From assembly GCA_024280375.1 (NCBI GenBank), contig JAJRQF010000070.1, positions 1-43,762 on the forward strand: a DNA stretch of 43,762 bases. The letters run 5' to 3'. The notes under the pieces are model-generated. The model had not been told where the DNA came from, made no database searches, and saw nothing but the letters and a program-made list of their open reading frames with translations. Every line of letters begins with the position of its first letter. The first letter of the stretch is position 1. A program made the translations under genes and the position numbers. Below, in pieces: positions 17,433 to 26,832 of the stretch. This DNA comes from Alphaproteobacteria bacterium (GTDB lineage: Bacteria > Pseudomonadota > Alphaproteobacteria > Rhizobiales > Rhizobiaceae).

Positions 17433-18074
17433 ATGATTAGATTTTATGCAATTCCGGTTAGTTTATATTGCGCGAAACTGCGCATATTACTGCGTCATAA
17501 ACATTTGCAATGGCAGGAAGTGCCACCGCCGGGTGGTTATGGTTCTATGGAATATCGAACGATTGTCGCATCGGGCAATCTGCCTGCCTTGATTGAAGAC
17601 AATATTTTAATCGCTGATTCTGAGGCGATTGCGGAATACCTCAATGAGAAATATCCGTCTGACCCTATGTTGCCGGATGATTTGATGCTTCGGGCTAAAA
17701 TGCGCGAGCGTTCTCGGTTTCACGATACAAGACTTGAGCCTGAGGTTCGGGCACTATTTCCCCATATCAGGCCCGCCCAGCGGGACAAGGAAATTATCAG
17801 CCAACAATCTGAAAAAATTGCCATGAGGCTAAAGCAATTTGCCACAATGCTATCGAACAGCAAAGAGCTAGACGGGCAATTTGGACTTGGTGATTGCGGC
17901 TTTCCGGTCACATTTGTCTGGCTGGAAGCGCTCACCCCGGTTTTGGGCCTTGATGTGATTTGGCCACGCGAAGTTCACGAATATCGTGAGCGGATTAATC
18001 AAGTTCCGTCGGTTAAGGCCGAGCTGGAAATTTACCGCCCGTTGCTGAATAAATATTTCAAACAGAATGCGTAA
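17433..18074 (+). CDS. Glutathione S-transferase-like protein
   Basis: A 213-residue protein with a thioredoxin-like N-terminal domain (MIRFYAIPVSLYCAKLRILL, cis-Pro in GNLPALI, the glutathione gamma-Glu site DSEAIAEYL) and an all-helical C-terminal domain from about residue 85. The class resembles maleylacetoacetate isomerase/zeta-type and other catabolic GSTs. The start is fixed by the family's N-terminal strand. There is no Shine-Dalgarno sequence, because the ATG stands 6 bp after the previous terminator's T-run; translation may depend on readthrough or an internal start. The creatininase-like gene follows by 2 bp. Role in amino acid breakdown is suggested only by context. Confidence 0.83.
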   Translation: MIRFYAIPVSLYCAKLRILLRHKHLQWQEVPPPGGYGSMEYRTIVASGNLPALIEDNILIADSEAIAEYLNEKYPSDPMLPDDLMLRAKMRERSRFHDTRLEPEVRALFPHIRPAQRDKEIISQQSEKIAMRLKQFATMLSNSKELDGQFGLGDCGFPVTFVWLEALTPVLGLDVIWPREVHEYRERINQVPSVKAELEIYRPLLNKYFKQNA

Positions 18075-18076
18075 AA

Positions 18077-18814
18077 ATGAGACTTGATCAATCCACCTGG
18101 TATGAGATTGAGGCCTATCTGGAAAAATCCAGTGGCATCATTATTCCGACCGGCTCGACTGAACAACACGGCCCGATGGGGATTATTGGAACCGATGCAA
18201 TATGTGCCGGGGAGATTGCCAATCGCGGTGCCAAAATTGTCAATGCACTTGTGGCGCCGGTGCTTGCCTATACGCCCGCGCCATTTAACATGGATTTTCC
18301 GGGCACTATTTCTATTAGCGAACCTCTATTTGAGGCAATGGTGGTTGAAATTATTGAGGGGCTGACCCGCCACGGATTTTCCCATATCTATTTTCTTAAT
18401 GGGCATGGGGCCAATATTGCGCCAATTGAAAGGGCTGCGTCTCATTTTCCCAAAACCCAATTCAAGATCGCAAGCTGGTGGAGTTTTGATACGGTGAATA
18501 CACTACGGCAGGAATATTATGGGGATTGGGAGGGAATGCACGCAACGCCTTCGGAAATTTCTATTACCCAGGCAATTGGCCGGAACATTGAGCCGGGGCT
18601 GGCTAAAGAACCACCGGAAAAACTCTCTGCGAATTTCATGAAACAACATGCCGGCGACAAGCATGGCCCGGCGGGCGACCATCGCAAGCAATTTCCAGAT
18701 GGGCGGGTTGGTTCTCATTCGGCCCTTGCAAGAGCTGAACATGGGCAAGCCTTGCTGGAGGCGGCAAGTGTGGCATTGGCTGAAGATTTTACGAAATTTT
18801 TAGAGGCTAAATAG
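18077..18814 (+). CDS. Creatininase-family amidohydrolase
   Basis: A 245-residue enzyme with the creatininase metal site: Glu29 and His31 in PTGSTEQHGP, Asp40 in GTD, His110 in NGHGAN and Glu160 in MHATPSEIS. The family hydrolyses cyclic or linear amides (creatinine and formamides such as FAPy intermediates) with Zn or Mn. It follows the GST-like gene by 2 bp and is convergent with hutC. Such genes beside hut loci could act on an imidazole- or formamide-type side product, but this is inference. Length is normal. Confidence 0.87.
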   Translation: MRLDQSTWYEIEAYLEKSSGIIIPTGSTEQHGPMGIIGTDAICAGEIANRGAKIVNALVAPVLAYTPAPFNMDFPGTISISEPLFEAMVVEIIEGLTRHGFSHIYFLNGHGANIAPIERAASHFPKTQFKIASWWSFDTVNTLRQEYYGDWEGMHATPSEISITQAIGRNIEPGLAKEPPEKLSANFMKQHAGDKHGPAGDHRKQFPDGRVGSHSALARAEHGQALLEAASVALAEDFTKFLEAK

Positions 18815-18821
18815 CTAGCGG

Positions 18822-19523
18822 TTATATTGTCGTGTGCATTTTAAAGCCTGGCGCATAGGCAAGTTTTACCAAAGTAATTGCCGTTTCACCCATCCTGGTC
18901 ATGCGCTCGATTATAAAAATCGCTGTACCTTTTTCAATACCAAGATTTTCAGCCTCAACCTCGCTGGCATTGATGGCAGAAAATGAGATATCGCCATCGC
19001 TGAACGGGGCATTTTGCACCAGCCATTCATTGGCGCTGATTTCGCTCAGGTCCGCCTGCAAAATTTCCGGCACCGCATCTGGGTTCACCCAGCGATCTTC
19101 ATACATGAAGGGCTGATTATCGGCCAGATGCAGGGTTTTCAGTTGCAATAATTTGTCCTTTTCGGCGAGTTTCATTTGGCTGGAAATCAGTCGCGGTGGC
19201 CGCTTCATCTGCCGCTCAAGCAGGATATGACTATATTGTGCGCCGCGCCGCTCGACCTCCTGTCTTGTGATGGAGATTTCCAGCGTTGCCTTGCGAATGG
19301 GATTGAGTGCCACACGAGTGCCCGCCTTGCGCCGTCGTTCCACAAGCCCGGCATTGGCAAGTTCACGCATGGCGCGGTTGACGGTGGTGCGGGCGCAGCC
19401 AAATTCGACCGCCAGATCGGCCTCATTGGGAATTTGCTCGCCCGGTTGCCAGACACGCATCATTATGCGGCGGGAAAGTTCGCCTTGAATATTCTGCCAG
19501 GAATTGTTTTCCAATGTTCTCAA
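18822..19523 (-). CDS. hutC: GntR/HutC-family repressor of histidine utilisation
   Basis: A 233-residue regulator with a winged helix (about 10-75; PNEADLAVEFGCARTTVNRAMREL is the recognition part, followed by the RRRKAGTRV wing) and a UTRA ligand domain (about 95-230). In known hut systems this protein represses the pathway and is released by urocanate. Its ATG overlaps the hutF stop by 4 bp, so both are made from the leftward transcript. The palindrome at 20914-20933 over the divergent promoter is its likely operator, which implies autoregulation. Confidence 0.9.
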   Translation of the reverse strand: MRTLENNSWQNIQGELSRRIMMRVWQPGEQIPNEADLAVEFGCARTTVNRAMRELANAGLVERRRKAGTRVALNPIRKATLEISITRQEVERRGAQYSHILLERQMKRPPRLISSQMKLAEKDKLLQLKTLHLADNQPFMYEDRWVNPDAVPEILQADLSEISANEWLVQNAPFSDGDISFSAINASEVEAENLGIEKGTAIFIIERMTRMGETAITLVKLAYAPGFKMHTTI

Positions 19524-20884
19524 ATTCTGTCCTGTAGTGAGGAAATAGTTTTTCGGTAGCGTTCAATTATGGTGGTGCGCGCACGGTGTTGTCCGTCTTC
19601 TACCAGATGACGGCCGGCCGACCAAAGATCGGTGATCATATGGTCATCACCGGCAAAAATATATGCATCGAGAATGGCATCGCCCTGCTTGAACATAAGA
19701 TCGGTGGCGTTGCCATCGAGTGCGATTATATCGGCAAGCCTGCCGACCTCCAATGTGCCTGAATTACGCCCGGCAGCTTGGGCGGAACCCTTTGCTGCTC
19801 CCTCATATAGAGTGCGGCCGGTGGAATATTTTTCGGAAGCCAAAATTGCCCGGCCACGATCGCGCAGGCGCTGGGAATATTCCAGGGTGCGCAATTCTTC
19901 AGACAAGGAAATACGTAAATTGGAATCGCTGCCAATGCCAAAGCGTCCGTTGTTTTGCAGGTATGTGGCCCCATCGAATATGCCATCGCCAAGGCTCGAT
20001 TCGGTAATCGGGCAAAGGCCTGCCACCGCGCCGGAATTGGCGAGCGCGATGGTTTCATCCATCTCCATATGGGTGGAATGGATGAGGCACCAGCGCTCAT
20101 CAACGCGGTGGTTATTGAGCAACCAGCGCATCGGGCGTTCGCCCCAATGGGCCAAAACCTCATCAATTTCAGCCACTTGTTCAGCGACATGCAAGTGAAA
20201 TGGTGCATCAGGTGCAATTGTCGTTGCAAAGGTTAAATCTTTGCGGGAAACCGCGCGTAAAGAATGGGGGGCAACGCCAATGGTACAATCATCGGGCAGG
20301 GGCTTTATGGCACGTTTTGAGGCCTCGAACAGTTCACCATAGACCTGTTGATCATTGCCAAAACGCACCTGTCCGGGGCCGAGCGGGCGCAGGTCGCAAC
20401 CGCCATATTGATAAAATACAGGCAATAGGGTGAGGCCAATGCCTGTTGTGTTGGCCGCCGCCGCAATACGTTCGGCCAGTTCGGCGATATTGTTGTAGGG
20501 CGTGCCGTCGCTTTGATGGTGGATATAATGAAACTCACACACTGCGGCGTAGCCCGCCTCGCACATTTCCATTTGCACAAAGGCCGCAATTGATTCGATA
20601 TCGTCCGGGGTCAGTTGATCCAGAAACCGATACATCAACACCCGCCATGTCCAGAAGCTGTCGTGCTTTTCCGCACCCCGCCACTCGGTCATACCGGCCA
20701 TAGCGCGCTGAAACGAATGGCTATGCAGATTGGTTGGGGCTGGCAACAAAATAGAATATTGCGCACCGTCTCTTGGACTGTCGGGCGTGACGGATTGGAT
20801 TACGCCATCCGCATTTATTTCGATACGGGTATCGCTTTGCCAGCCGGTGGAGGTGAGGGCTTTTTCTGCCCATAATATTTGCAT
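19520..20884 (-). CDS. hutF: Formimidoylglutamate deiminase
   Basis: A 454-residue amidohydrolase-superfamily enzyme that converts N-formimino-L-glutamate to N-formyl-L-glutamate and ammonia. This is the branch completed by hutG. The metal site starts at HSH (54-56) in PTNLHSHSFQR, with later ligands in HLHVAEQ and LIHSTHM, and an aspartate in GIGSDSNLRIS. Length and motifs fit the HutF group rather than guanine deaminase or HutI. It is transcribed leftward from the promoter shared with hutI, and its stop overlaps the hutC start. Confidence 0.92.
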   Translation of the reverse strand: MQILWAEKALTSTGWQSDTRIEINADGVIQSVTPDSPRDGAQYSILLPAPTNLHSHSFQRAMAGMTEWRGAEKHDSFWTWRVLMYRFLDQLTPDDIESIAAFVQMEMCEAGYAAVCEFHYIHHQSDGTPYNNIAELAERIAAAANTTGIGLTLLPVFYQYGGCDLRPLGPGQVRFGNDQQVYGELFEASKRAIKPLPDDCTIGVAPHSLRAVSRKDLTFATTIAPDAPFHLHVAEQVAEIDEVLAHWGERPMRWLLNNHRVDERWCLIHSTHMEMDETIALANSGAVAGLCPITESSLGDGIFDGATYLQNNGRFGIGSDSNLRISLSEELRTLEYSQRLRDRGRAILASEKYSTGRTLYEGAAKGSAQAAGRNSGTLEVGRLADIIALDGNATDLMFKQGDAILDAYIFAGDDHMITDLWSAGRHLVEDGQHRARTTIIERYRKTISSLQDRI

Positions 20885-20904
20885 GTTGATTATGGTTTAG
20901 CTTC

Positions 20905-20933
20905 TTGACAATTTATTATGTGCATACATAATA
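20905..20933 (+). promoter_or_regulatory. hutI promoter overlapped by a HutC-type operator palindrome
   Basis: A consensus -35 TTGACA (20905-20910) is followed after 16 bp by CATAAT (20927-20932). A palindrome with 8-bp arms, TATTATGTGCATACATAATA (20914-20933), fills the spacer and the -10. Repressor bound here would block hutIHGU and probably the divergent hutFC transcript. The -35 and palindrome are visible; HutC as the ligand is inferred from context. Confidence 0.7.
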
Positions 20934-20966
20934 TCAATTAACGCGAGTTATTCAAGGCTTCAAATC

Positions 20967-22172
20967 GTGCAAAATACGCTTCTGACAAATATCACCATTG
21001 CGACCATGGTGCCGGATGATCATTCCTATGGGCTAATTGAAAATGCCTGCCTTGCCATAGTCGATGGCCGTATTGAATGGGTTGGTGAAAACAGTGCGTT
21101 GCCCGGTCAATATTCGGATTGGCTTTTGCGCGATATGGGCGGACGGCTGGCAACGCCTGCACTGATTGATTGTCATACGCATGTGGTTTTTGGCGGTAAT
21201 CGGGCACGCGAATTTGAAATGCGGCTGAACGGGGCAAGCTATGAAGAACTAGCTAAAGCTGGAGGTGGGATTGTTTCCACGGTCAATGCGACCCGAAAAT
21301 GCAGTGAAGATGAGCTGTTGGCTGAAGCCCTGCCGCGCGTGGATGCGTTGATCAGTGAAGGGCTTTCGACACTCGAAATTAAGTCGGGCTACGGGCTTGA
21401 TCGCGATACGGAACTGGCGATGTTGCGGGTGGCGCGGCGCATCGGTGAGGTTCGAGATATTCGCGTGGTCACCAGCTTTCTCGGTGCCCATGCGGTGCCA
21501 GCGGAATATGCCAGCAAGGCTGATCAGTATATTGACGAGATATGTATTCCAACGCTTGCGGCAGCCCACAAAGAAGGGCTTGTTGATGCGGTTGATGGAT
21601 TTTGCGAGGGGATTGGCTTTTCGCCGGCGCAAATACGCCGGGTCTTTGAAAAAGCACGCAATCTCAGCCTACCAGTCAAATTGCACGCGGAACAATTGAG
21701 CAATCTTGGCGGGGCAAAATTAGCCGCACAATTTGGGGCACTTTCAGCCGATCATCTGGAATATCTGGATGAGGACGGAGTGAAAGCAATGGCCACGGCC
21801 AATATGGTTGCGGTGCTGTTGCCGGGGGCGTTTTATACCCTGCGGGAAAAGCAATTGCCGCCGCTCGAAGCGTTGCGCTCCTACAAAGTGCCAATAGCTG
21901 TTGCAAGCGATTGTAATCCCGGCTCTTCGCCGCTCACTTCGTTGCTTTTGACCATGAATATGGCCTGCACATTGTTTCAGATGACACCGGAGGAAGCCTT
22001 GCGCGGGGTAACAGCTAATGCTGCCCGTGCGTTGGGGCTTTCTGATTGCGGAATGATTGCGCCCGGAATGCGCGCTGATCTTGCAATCTGGGATGCGGAA
22101 CATCCATCGGAGCTTTCCTATCGCATTGGGTTTAATCCATTGCATGAACGGATTTTTGAGGGGCAATCATGA
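20967..22172 (+). CDS. hutI: Imidazolonepropionase
   Basis: A 401-residue amidohydrolase that opens imidazolone-5-propionate to N-formimino-L-glutamate. The metal motif HTH (70-72) lies in [15 protein letters not shown], with further ligands in [16 protein letters not shown] and [11 protein letters not shown]. The frame starts with GTG at 20967, at the conserved start of the family, with only a weak AAGG in front. Its stop overlaps the hutH ATG by 4 bp (ATGA). First gene of the rightward hutIHGU unit. Confidence 0.94.
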   Translation: MQNTLLTNITIATMVPDDHSYGLIENACLAIVDGRIEWVGENSALPGQYSDWLLRDMGGRLATPALIDCHTHVVFGGNRAREFEMRLNGASYEELAKAGGGIVSTVNATRKCSEDELLAEALPRVDALISEGLSTLEIKSGYGLDRDTELAMLRVARRIGEVRDIRVVTSFLGAHAVPAEYASKADQYIDEICIPTLAAAHKEGLVDAVDGFCEGIGFSPAQIRRVFEKARNLSLPVKLHAEQLSNLGGAKLAAQFGALSADHLEYLDEDGVKAMATANMVAVLLPGAFYTLREKQLPPLEALRSYKVPIAVASDCNPGSSPLTSLLLTMNMACTLFQMTPEEALRGVTANAARALGLSDCGMIAPGMRADLAIWDAEHPSELSYRIGFNPLHERIFEGQS

Positions 22173-23716
22173 ATATTCCAGTACTAACTCCGGGCGCTAT
22201 ATCATTGGCGCAGCTTGAACAAATTTACCGCGATGATGCAGCGGTTCGTATTGAACGATCAGCTAAAGCGGCTGTCGATGCGGCAGCGGCCCAGATCGTG
22301 CGCGCCGTTGAGGGAACCGAGGCCGTCTATGGGGTCAATACCGGGTTCGGTAAATTGGCCAGTATCAAGATTGCGCCAAAGGATACTGCAAAACTGCAAC
22401 GCAATCTCATCCTTTCCCATTGCAGCGGTGTTGGGGATGCAACCGAGCATTCAATCGTGCGATTAATGATGGTGTTAAAACTCCTGTCGCTGGGGCGCGG
22501 CGCGTCCGGTGTTCGCTGGCAGATTATTGAATTGATCGAGGCGATGCTTGAAAAAGGGGTCACACCGCTGGTGCCGCAACAGGGTTCGGTTGGTGCATCG
22601 GGCGATCTCGCACCGCTGGCGCATATGGCGGCCGTCATGTTGGGCGAAGGTGAGGCTGAGTATGTCGGTAAAATCATGTCGGGCGGGGATGCGCTCGCCG
22701 CTGCAGGGCTGAAACCTATTGAACTTGCGGCAAAAGAGGGTTTGGCGCTGATCAATGGCACGCAGTTTTCCTGCGCCTATGCGCTTGCCTCACTGTTTGA
22801 TGCCTGGCGCAATGCGGAAGCCGCGATCGTAACCGCATCGCTTTCAACGGATGCTATTATGGGCTCGACCGCGCCGCTTCAGCCGGAAATTCACGCGCTT
22901 CGCGGCCATCGCGGTCAGATTGAAGTAGCTAGCGCAATGCGCAAACTCATGTCGGGTTCTGAAATTCGTGAAAGCCACCGCGATGATGATACGCGGGTGT
23001 AGGACCCCTATTGCATCCGTTGCCAGCCGCAGGTGACCGGTGCCTGTATTGATCTTTTGCGTCAGGCCGGGCGCACGCTCGAAATTGAAGCCAATGCGGT
23101 GACCGATAATCCACTGGTACTGGTGGGAATTGATCGCATCCTGTCGGGCGGTAATTTTCATGCGGAACCGGTAGCTTTTGCGGCTGATCAGATTGCACTA
23201 GCCATTGCAGAAATTGGATCAATTTCCCAGCGGCGCGTGGCCTTGATGGTCGATCCGACCCTGTCGTTTGATCTGCCGCCGTTTCTAAGCCCCAATCCGG
23301 GGTTAAATTCCGGTCTGATGATTGCCGAGGTCACAACGGCGGCCTTAATGAGCGAAAACAAACATTTGGCCAATCCATGTTCAACCGATTCCACACCGAC
23401 AAGCGCCAATCAGGAGGATCATGTTTCAATGGCCGCCCACGGGGCGCGCCGGTTGATGCAAATGAATGGAAATCTTTCCAATATATTGGGCATCGAACTG
23501 CTTTGCGGCTGTCAGGGAATAGAATTTCGCCAACCCTTGAAAACCAGCCAATCTTTGCAGAATGTCATCGACCGGTTGCGTAAGGACGTAGCCCATCTGG
23601 ATGATGACCGGTTTCTGGCACCGGATTTGAAGCAGGCAGGCACATTGATAGCATCGGCTGAAATTACCCGATCTGTCGGGCAAGACTGTTGCCTGCCATT
23701 GGGGGGTGAGCTGTGA
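22169..23716 (+). pseudogene. hutH: Histidine ammonia-lyase interrupted by one in-frame TAG
   Basis: The full frame would encode 515 residues, the normal HutH length. It deaminates histidine to urocanate, the first step of the pathway. The Ala-Ser-Gly that forms the MIO cofactor is at 143-145 ([11 protein letters not shown]). Codon 278 (23000-23002) is TAG in a stretch that otherwise reads DDTRV[15 protein letters not shown]; the family has Gln there (VQDPY), so one C-to-T change of CAG explains it. The frame continues intact to 23716 with [10 protein letters not shown] and other conserved parts. As read, the product is cut to 277 residues and lacks the C-terminal half of the fold. Overlaps with hutI and hutG are preserved. 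A sequencing error, a recent mutation or amber readthrough are all possible. Confidence 0.9.
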
Positions 23717-24525
23717 GCCCGGTTGAGGTAATTTCCGGCAGTTGCCCGATCATTCTCGCCATGCCGCATGGGGGAACCTTTGTGCCGGATGCAATTTTTG
23801 CCAGGCTCAACGACAATGGCCGTAAGCTGGCCGATACAGATTGGCATATTGATCAACTTTATGAGGGGCTTTTGCCGCAAGCCTCCATCGTCAAGGCAGG
23901 GTTCCATCGCTATGTGATTGATGCCAATCGTGATCCTTCCGGCAAGAGCCTTTATCCGGGGCAGAACACGACATCCATTTGCCCGATAACAGATTTTGAT
24001 GGTGTGCCGATATACCTTGAAGGCAAAGCGCCGGATGGGGCGGAAATTGCTCGACGATTAGCCGGTTTCCACGCGCCCTATCACGCAGCACTTGAGGCAG
24101 AGATTGCGCGGGTGAGAGAGAAATTTGGCATTGCCATTCTTTACGATTGCCATTCGATTCGTTCAAACATACCGTTTTTGTTTGAAGGTCAATTGCCGGA
24201 TTTTAATATCGGCACCAATGAGGGCCAAACCTGTGTCAGTGAAATCAAGCAGATTGTCGTTGATATATGTGCAGCGGCTAAGGGTTATTCATCGGTTTTA
24301 AACGGGCGCTTTAAAGGTGGCTGGACCACCCGGCATTATGGTCGCCCGGAGCAGAATATTCACGCCATCCAAATGGAACTGGCGCAAATACAATATTTGC
24401 AGAGCGAGCAATTGCCCTATGCCTATGGGGACAAAAACGCCGCCGCATTGCGCAAAATTCTGAAATCAATTCTGGAGGCGCTTGCCAATTGGGCCGGCCA
24501 CCAAAGCAGGGAGCAAATTCAATGA
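23713..24525 (+). CDS. hutG: N-formylglutamate deformylase
   Basis: A 270-residue N-formylglutamate amidohydrolase producing glutamate and formate, the last step after HutF. Conserved parts are [10 protein letters not shown] (His19), [12 protein letters not shown] and LYDCHSIRS (Asp145, His147). This is the FGase-type HutG and not the arginase-like formiminoglutamase, which agrees with the presence of hutF. The start is GTG at 23713, inside the hutH stop (GTGA overlap), and the stop overlaps the hutU ATG (ATGA), so translation is coupled through the unit. Confidence 0.92.
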   Translation: MSPVEVISGSCPIILAMPHGGTFVPDAIFARLNDNGRKLADTDWHIDQLYEGLLPQASIVKAGFHRYVIDANRDPSGKSLYPGQNTTSICPITDFDGVPIYLEGKAPDGAEIARRLAGFHAPYHAALEAEIARVREKFGIAILYDCHSIRSNIPFLFEGQLPDFNIGTNEGQTCVSEIKQIVVDICAAAKGYSSVLNGRFKGGWTTRHYGRPEQNIHAIQMELAQIQYLQSEQLPYAYGDKNAAALRKILKSILEALANWAGHQSREQIQ

Positions 24526-26192
24526 GTGATGATCCGCGCCGCAACAGCCGCGATGTATATCCGCCAACCGGCACCGAGATTACTGCCAAATCATGGCTGA
24601 CCGAGGCGCCGATGCGGATGTTGATGAACAATCTGCACCCGGATGTGGCGGAAAACCCGCATGAACTGGTGGTCTATGGCGGTATTGGCCGGGCGGCGCG
24701 CACCTGGCAGGATTTTGACAAGATTGTCGCGAGCCTAAAGGAGCTGGAAAATGATGAAACGCTGCTTGTGCAATCAGGCAAACCGGTCGGTGTGTTTAAA
24801 ACCCACACGGATGCCCCGCGGGTGCTGATCGCCAATTCCAACCTTGTACCGCACTGGGCGACCTGGGATCATTTTAATGAACTCGATAAGATGGGCCTTG
24901 CCATGTATGGGCAAATGACTGCCGGGTCGTGGATTTATATCGGTACGCAAGGAATTGTGCAGGGCACCTATGAAACCTTCGTTGAGGCTGGGCGACAGCA
25001 TTATAATGGCGATCTGAAGGGGCGCTGGATATTGACCGCCGGGCTTGGCGGCATGGGCGGTGCGCAGCCCTTGGCCGCTGTTATGGCCGGTGCATGTTGT
25101 CTGGTGGTTGAGTGCGACCAGACCCGGATAGATTTTCGCCTTCGTACCAAATATGTGGATGAAAGTGCCGAAACTTTGGATGAGGCGCTTGCCATGATCG
25201 AGCGCTGGACCAAAGCTGGAGAAGCCAAATCTGTCGGCCTTTTGGGCAATGCGGCGGATGTCTTTCCTGAACTGGTTCGTCGTGGCGTGAAGCCCGATAT
25301 GGTAACTGACCAAACCTCTGCGCATGATCCGATTAACGGGTATCTGCCGCAAGGCTGGAGCGTTGCTGAATGGCAGGAAAAGCGCGAAAGCGATCCGAAA
25401 GCGGTTGAAAAGGCCGCCCGCGCCTCGATGAAAATTCATGTGGCGGCGATGGTGGATTTCTGGAATATGAAAATTCCAACGCTTGATTATGGCAATAATA
25501 TTCGTCAGGTAGCAAAAGAAGAGGGGCTTGAAAATGCCTTTGCCTTTCCGGGGTTTGTGCCGGCCTATATCCGCCCGCTGTTCTGCAAGGGCATTGGGCC
25601 GTTTCGCTGGTGCGCGCTTTCCGGTGATCCGGAAGATATTTACAAAACCGATGCCAAGGTGCGTGAGCTTATTCCTGATGATCCGCATTTGCATAAGTGG
25701 CTCGATATGGCACGCGAACGAATTTCATTTCAGGGGCTTCCGGCGCGTATTTGCTGGGTTGGTTTAGGGGAGCGTCACCGGCTTGGGCTTGCCTTTAACG
25801 AGATGGTGAAATCGGGTGAATTATCGGCACCTATCGTGATTGGTCGTGATCATCTGGATTCCGGTTCAGTTGCCTCGCCTAACCGCGAAACCGAGGCGAT
25901 GAAGGATGGTTCGGACGCGGTTTCCGACTGGCCGTTGCTGAATGCGTTGCTGAATACAGCATCGGGCGCCACATGGGTGAGCCTGCACCACGGGGGCGGC
26001 GTTGGCATGGGGTTTTCGCAACATTCAGGCATGGTGATTTGCGCCGATGGCAGCGATGATGCGGCACGGCGCATTGGCCGTGTCTTGTGGAACGATCCGG
26101 CAACCGGGGTCATGCGTCATGCGGATGCGGGTTATCAGTCAGCGATTGATTGCGCCCGCGAGCAGGGTTTAAACCTGCCGGGGATATTGTGA
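24522..26192 (+). CDS. hutU: Urocanate hydratase
   Basis: A 556-residue enzyme with tightly bound NAD that converts urocanate to imidazolone propionate. The NAD-binding glycine-rich segment [10 protein letters not shown] is at 174-183. The [17 protein letters not shown] and GLGERHRLG stretches are also family hallmarks. The ATG at 24522 overlaps the hutG stop and gives the standard length; an in-frame start 11 codons upstream is inside hutG and is rejected. Last gene of the hutIHGU unit, followed by a GC-rich palindrome. Confidence 0.95.
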   Translation: MSDDPRRNSRDVYPPTGTEITAKSWLTEAPMRMLMNNLHPDVAENPHELVVYGGIGRAARTWQDFDKIVASLKELENDETLLVQSGKPVGVFKTHTDAPRVLIANSNLVPHWATWDHFNELDKMGLAMYGQMTAGSWIYIGTQGIVQGTYETFVEAGRQHYNGDLKGRWILTAGLGGMGGAQPLAAVMAGACCLVVECDQTRIDFRLRTKYVDESAETLDEALAMIERWTKAGEAKSVGLLGNAADVFPELVRRGVKPDMVTDQTSAHDPINGYLPQGWSVAEWQEKRESDPKAVEKAARASMKIHVAAMVDFWNMKIPTLDYGNNIRQVAKEEGLENAFAFPGFVPAYIRPLFCKGIGPFRWCALSGDPEDIYKTDAKVRELIPDDPHLHKWLDMARERISFQGLPARICWVGLGERHRLGLAFNEMVKSGELSAPIVIGRDHLDSGSVASPNRETEAMKDGSDAVSDWPLLNALLNTASGATWVSLHHGGGVGMGFSQHSGMVICADGSDDAARRIGRVLWNDPATGVMRHADAGYQSAIDCAREQGLNLPGIL

Positions 26193-26222
26193 ATAAAGGT
26201 TATACATCTCGCTCACGGCCAT

Positions 26223-26286
26223 TCGGGCTCGCGCCCGGCCTCCGCTGGGGCGGTGCATAAGCACCGGGCCGCTCTTCGCAGCCCGA
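26223..26286. repeat. GC-rich imperfect palindrome between convergent genes
   Basis: A 64-bp structure. Outer arms TCGGGCT (26223-26229) and AGCCCGA (26280-26286) are perfect, GCG and GGCC blocks pair inside, and the apex is a perfect hairpin CGGTGC, ATAA, GCACCG (26251-26266). A second small hairpin (CATGT, AA, ACATG) follows near 26294. It lies between the hutU stop and the OsmC-like stop. It may act as a bidirectional terminator or be a REP-like element; no T-run is present. Confidence 0.6.
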
Positions 26287-26312
26287 CTGCTTCCATGTAA
26301 ACATGAAAGAGT

Positions 26313-26822
26313 CTAAACATCTATCCAGCCATTACCCGATTTAAGCCGGTGGCGGATGGTGTTTGTGCGCCCTAGGGTCTGTTCAATAAAGCAGCCTTTT
26401 CTCGCCGCATTGATCAAGGCAATCACCTTTTCCTCATCATCATCGCTTTCAATCAGCACATCAATGTCGAAGGATTGCGGGGCAGTCTCATAAAGTCGGC
26501 CCTTTGCCTCCCAGTCCCAGACAATGCTGGTTTTTACATCGAGGTCTTTCAGCGTCACATCCATTCGTTTGGCGAAGGCCCTGATTTGGGTCATGATACA
26601 GCCCGTCAGGCCCGCGATAAACAGCGCCAGCGGCGGCGGGGCAGTGGCATCGCCCCCATGAAACGGGCCTTCATCTGTGGCCAGCTCAAATGGCCCTTCT
26701 TTGAACGGTTTAATCATATGAACGGCAAGTTCATTGCGCATTTTGCCGGTGGCTTTACCGTGACAGTCAAATTGCACTTCTGCCTTTGGCGGCAGGCTCG
26801 CATTGGGGTTTGTATCACTCAT
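26313..26822 (-). CDS. OsmC-like protein
   Basis: A 169-residue OsmC/Ohr-fold protein. The two active-site cysteines of the family are present: Cys75 in GLTGCIMTQIRAFAKR and Cys144 in RKGCFIEQTL. The conserved PPPLALFIAGLTGC entry to the central helix is also there. Members with both cysteines reduce organic or lipid hydroperoxides, though many OsmC-like proteins in catabolic operons have no known substrate. It is the last gene of the leftward TetR-TRAP operon, 10 bp after the BKACE gene. Confidence 0.87.
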   Translation of the reverse strand: MSDTNPNASLPPKAEVQFDCHGKATGKMRNELAVHMIKPFKEGPFELATDEGPFHGGDATAPPPLALFIAGLTGCIMTQIRAFAKRMDVTLKDLDVKTSIVWDWEAKGRLYETAPQSFDIDVLIESDDDEEKVIALINAARKGCFIEQTLGRTNTIRHRLKSGNGWIDV

Positions 26823-26832
26823 AATGCACCCT

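Noticed and set aside
23000-23002. TAG read as pyrrolysine
   Set aside because: HutH has no known pyrrolysine site, family members have Gln here, and no pyl genes are in view; a CAG-to-TAG change is simpler.
23033-23716. A separate gene starting at GTG 23033
   Set aside because: The translation is the C-terminal half of HutH in the same frame, so it is the remainder of an interrupted gene and not an independent one.
24774-25694. 306-codon minus-strand frame
   Set aside because: Lies entirely antisense to hutU, whose protein matches its family over the full length; low-complexity His/Arg-rich translation is typical of a shadow.
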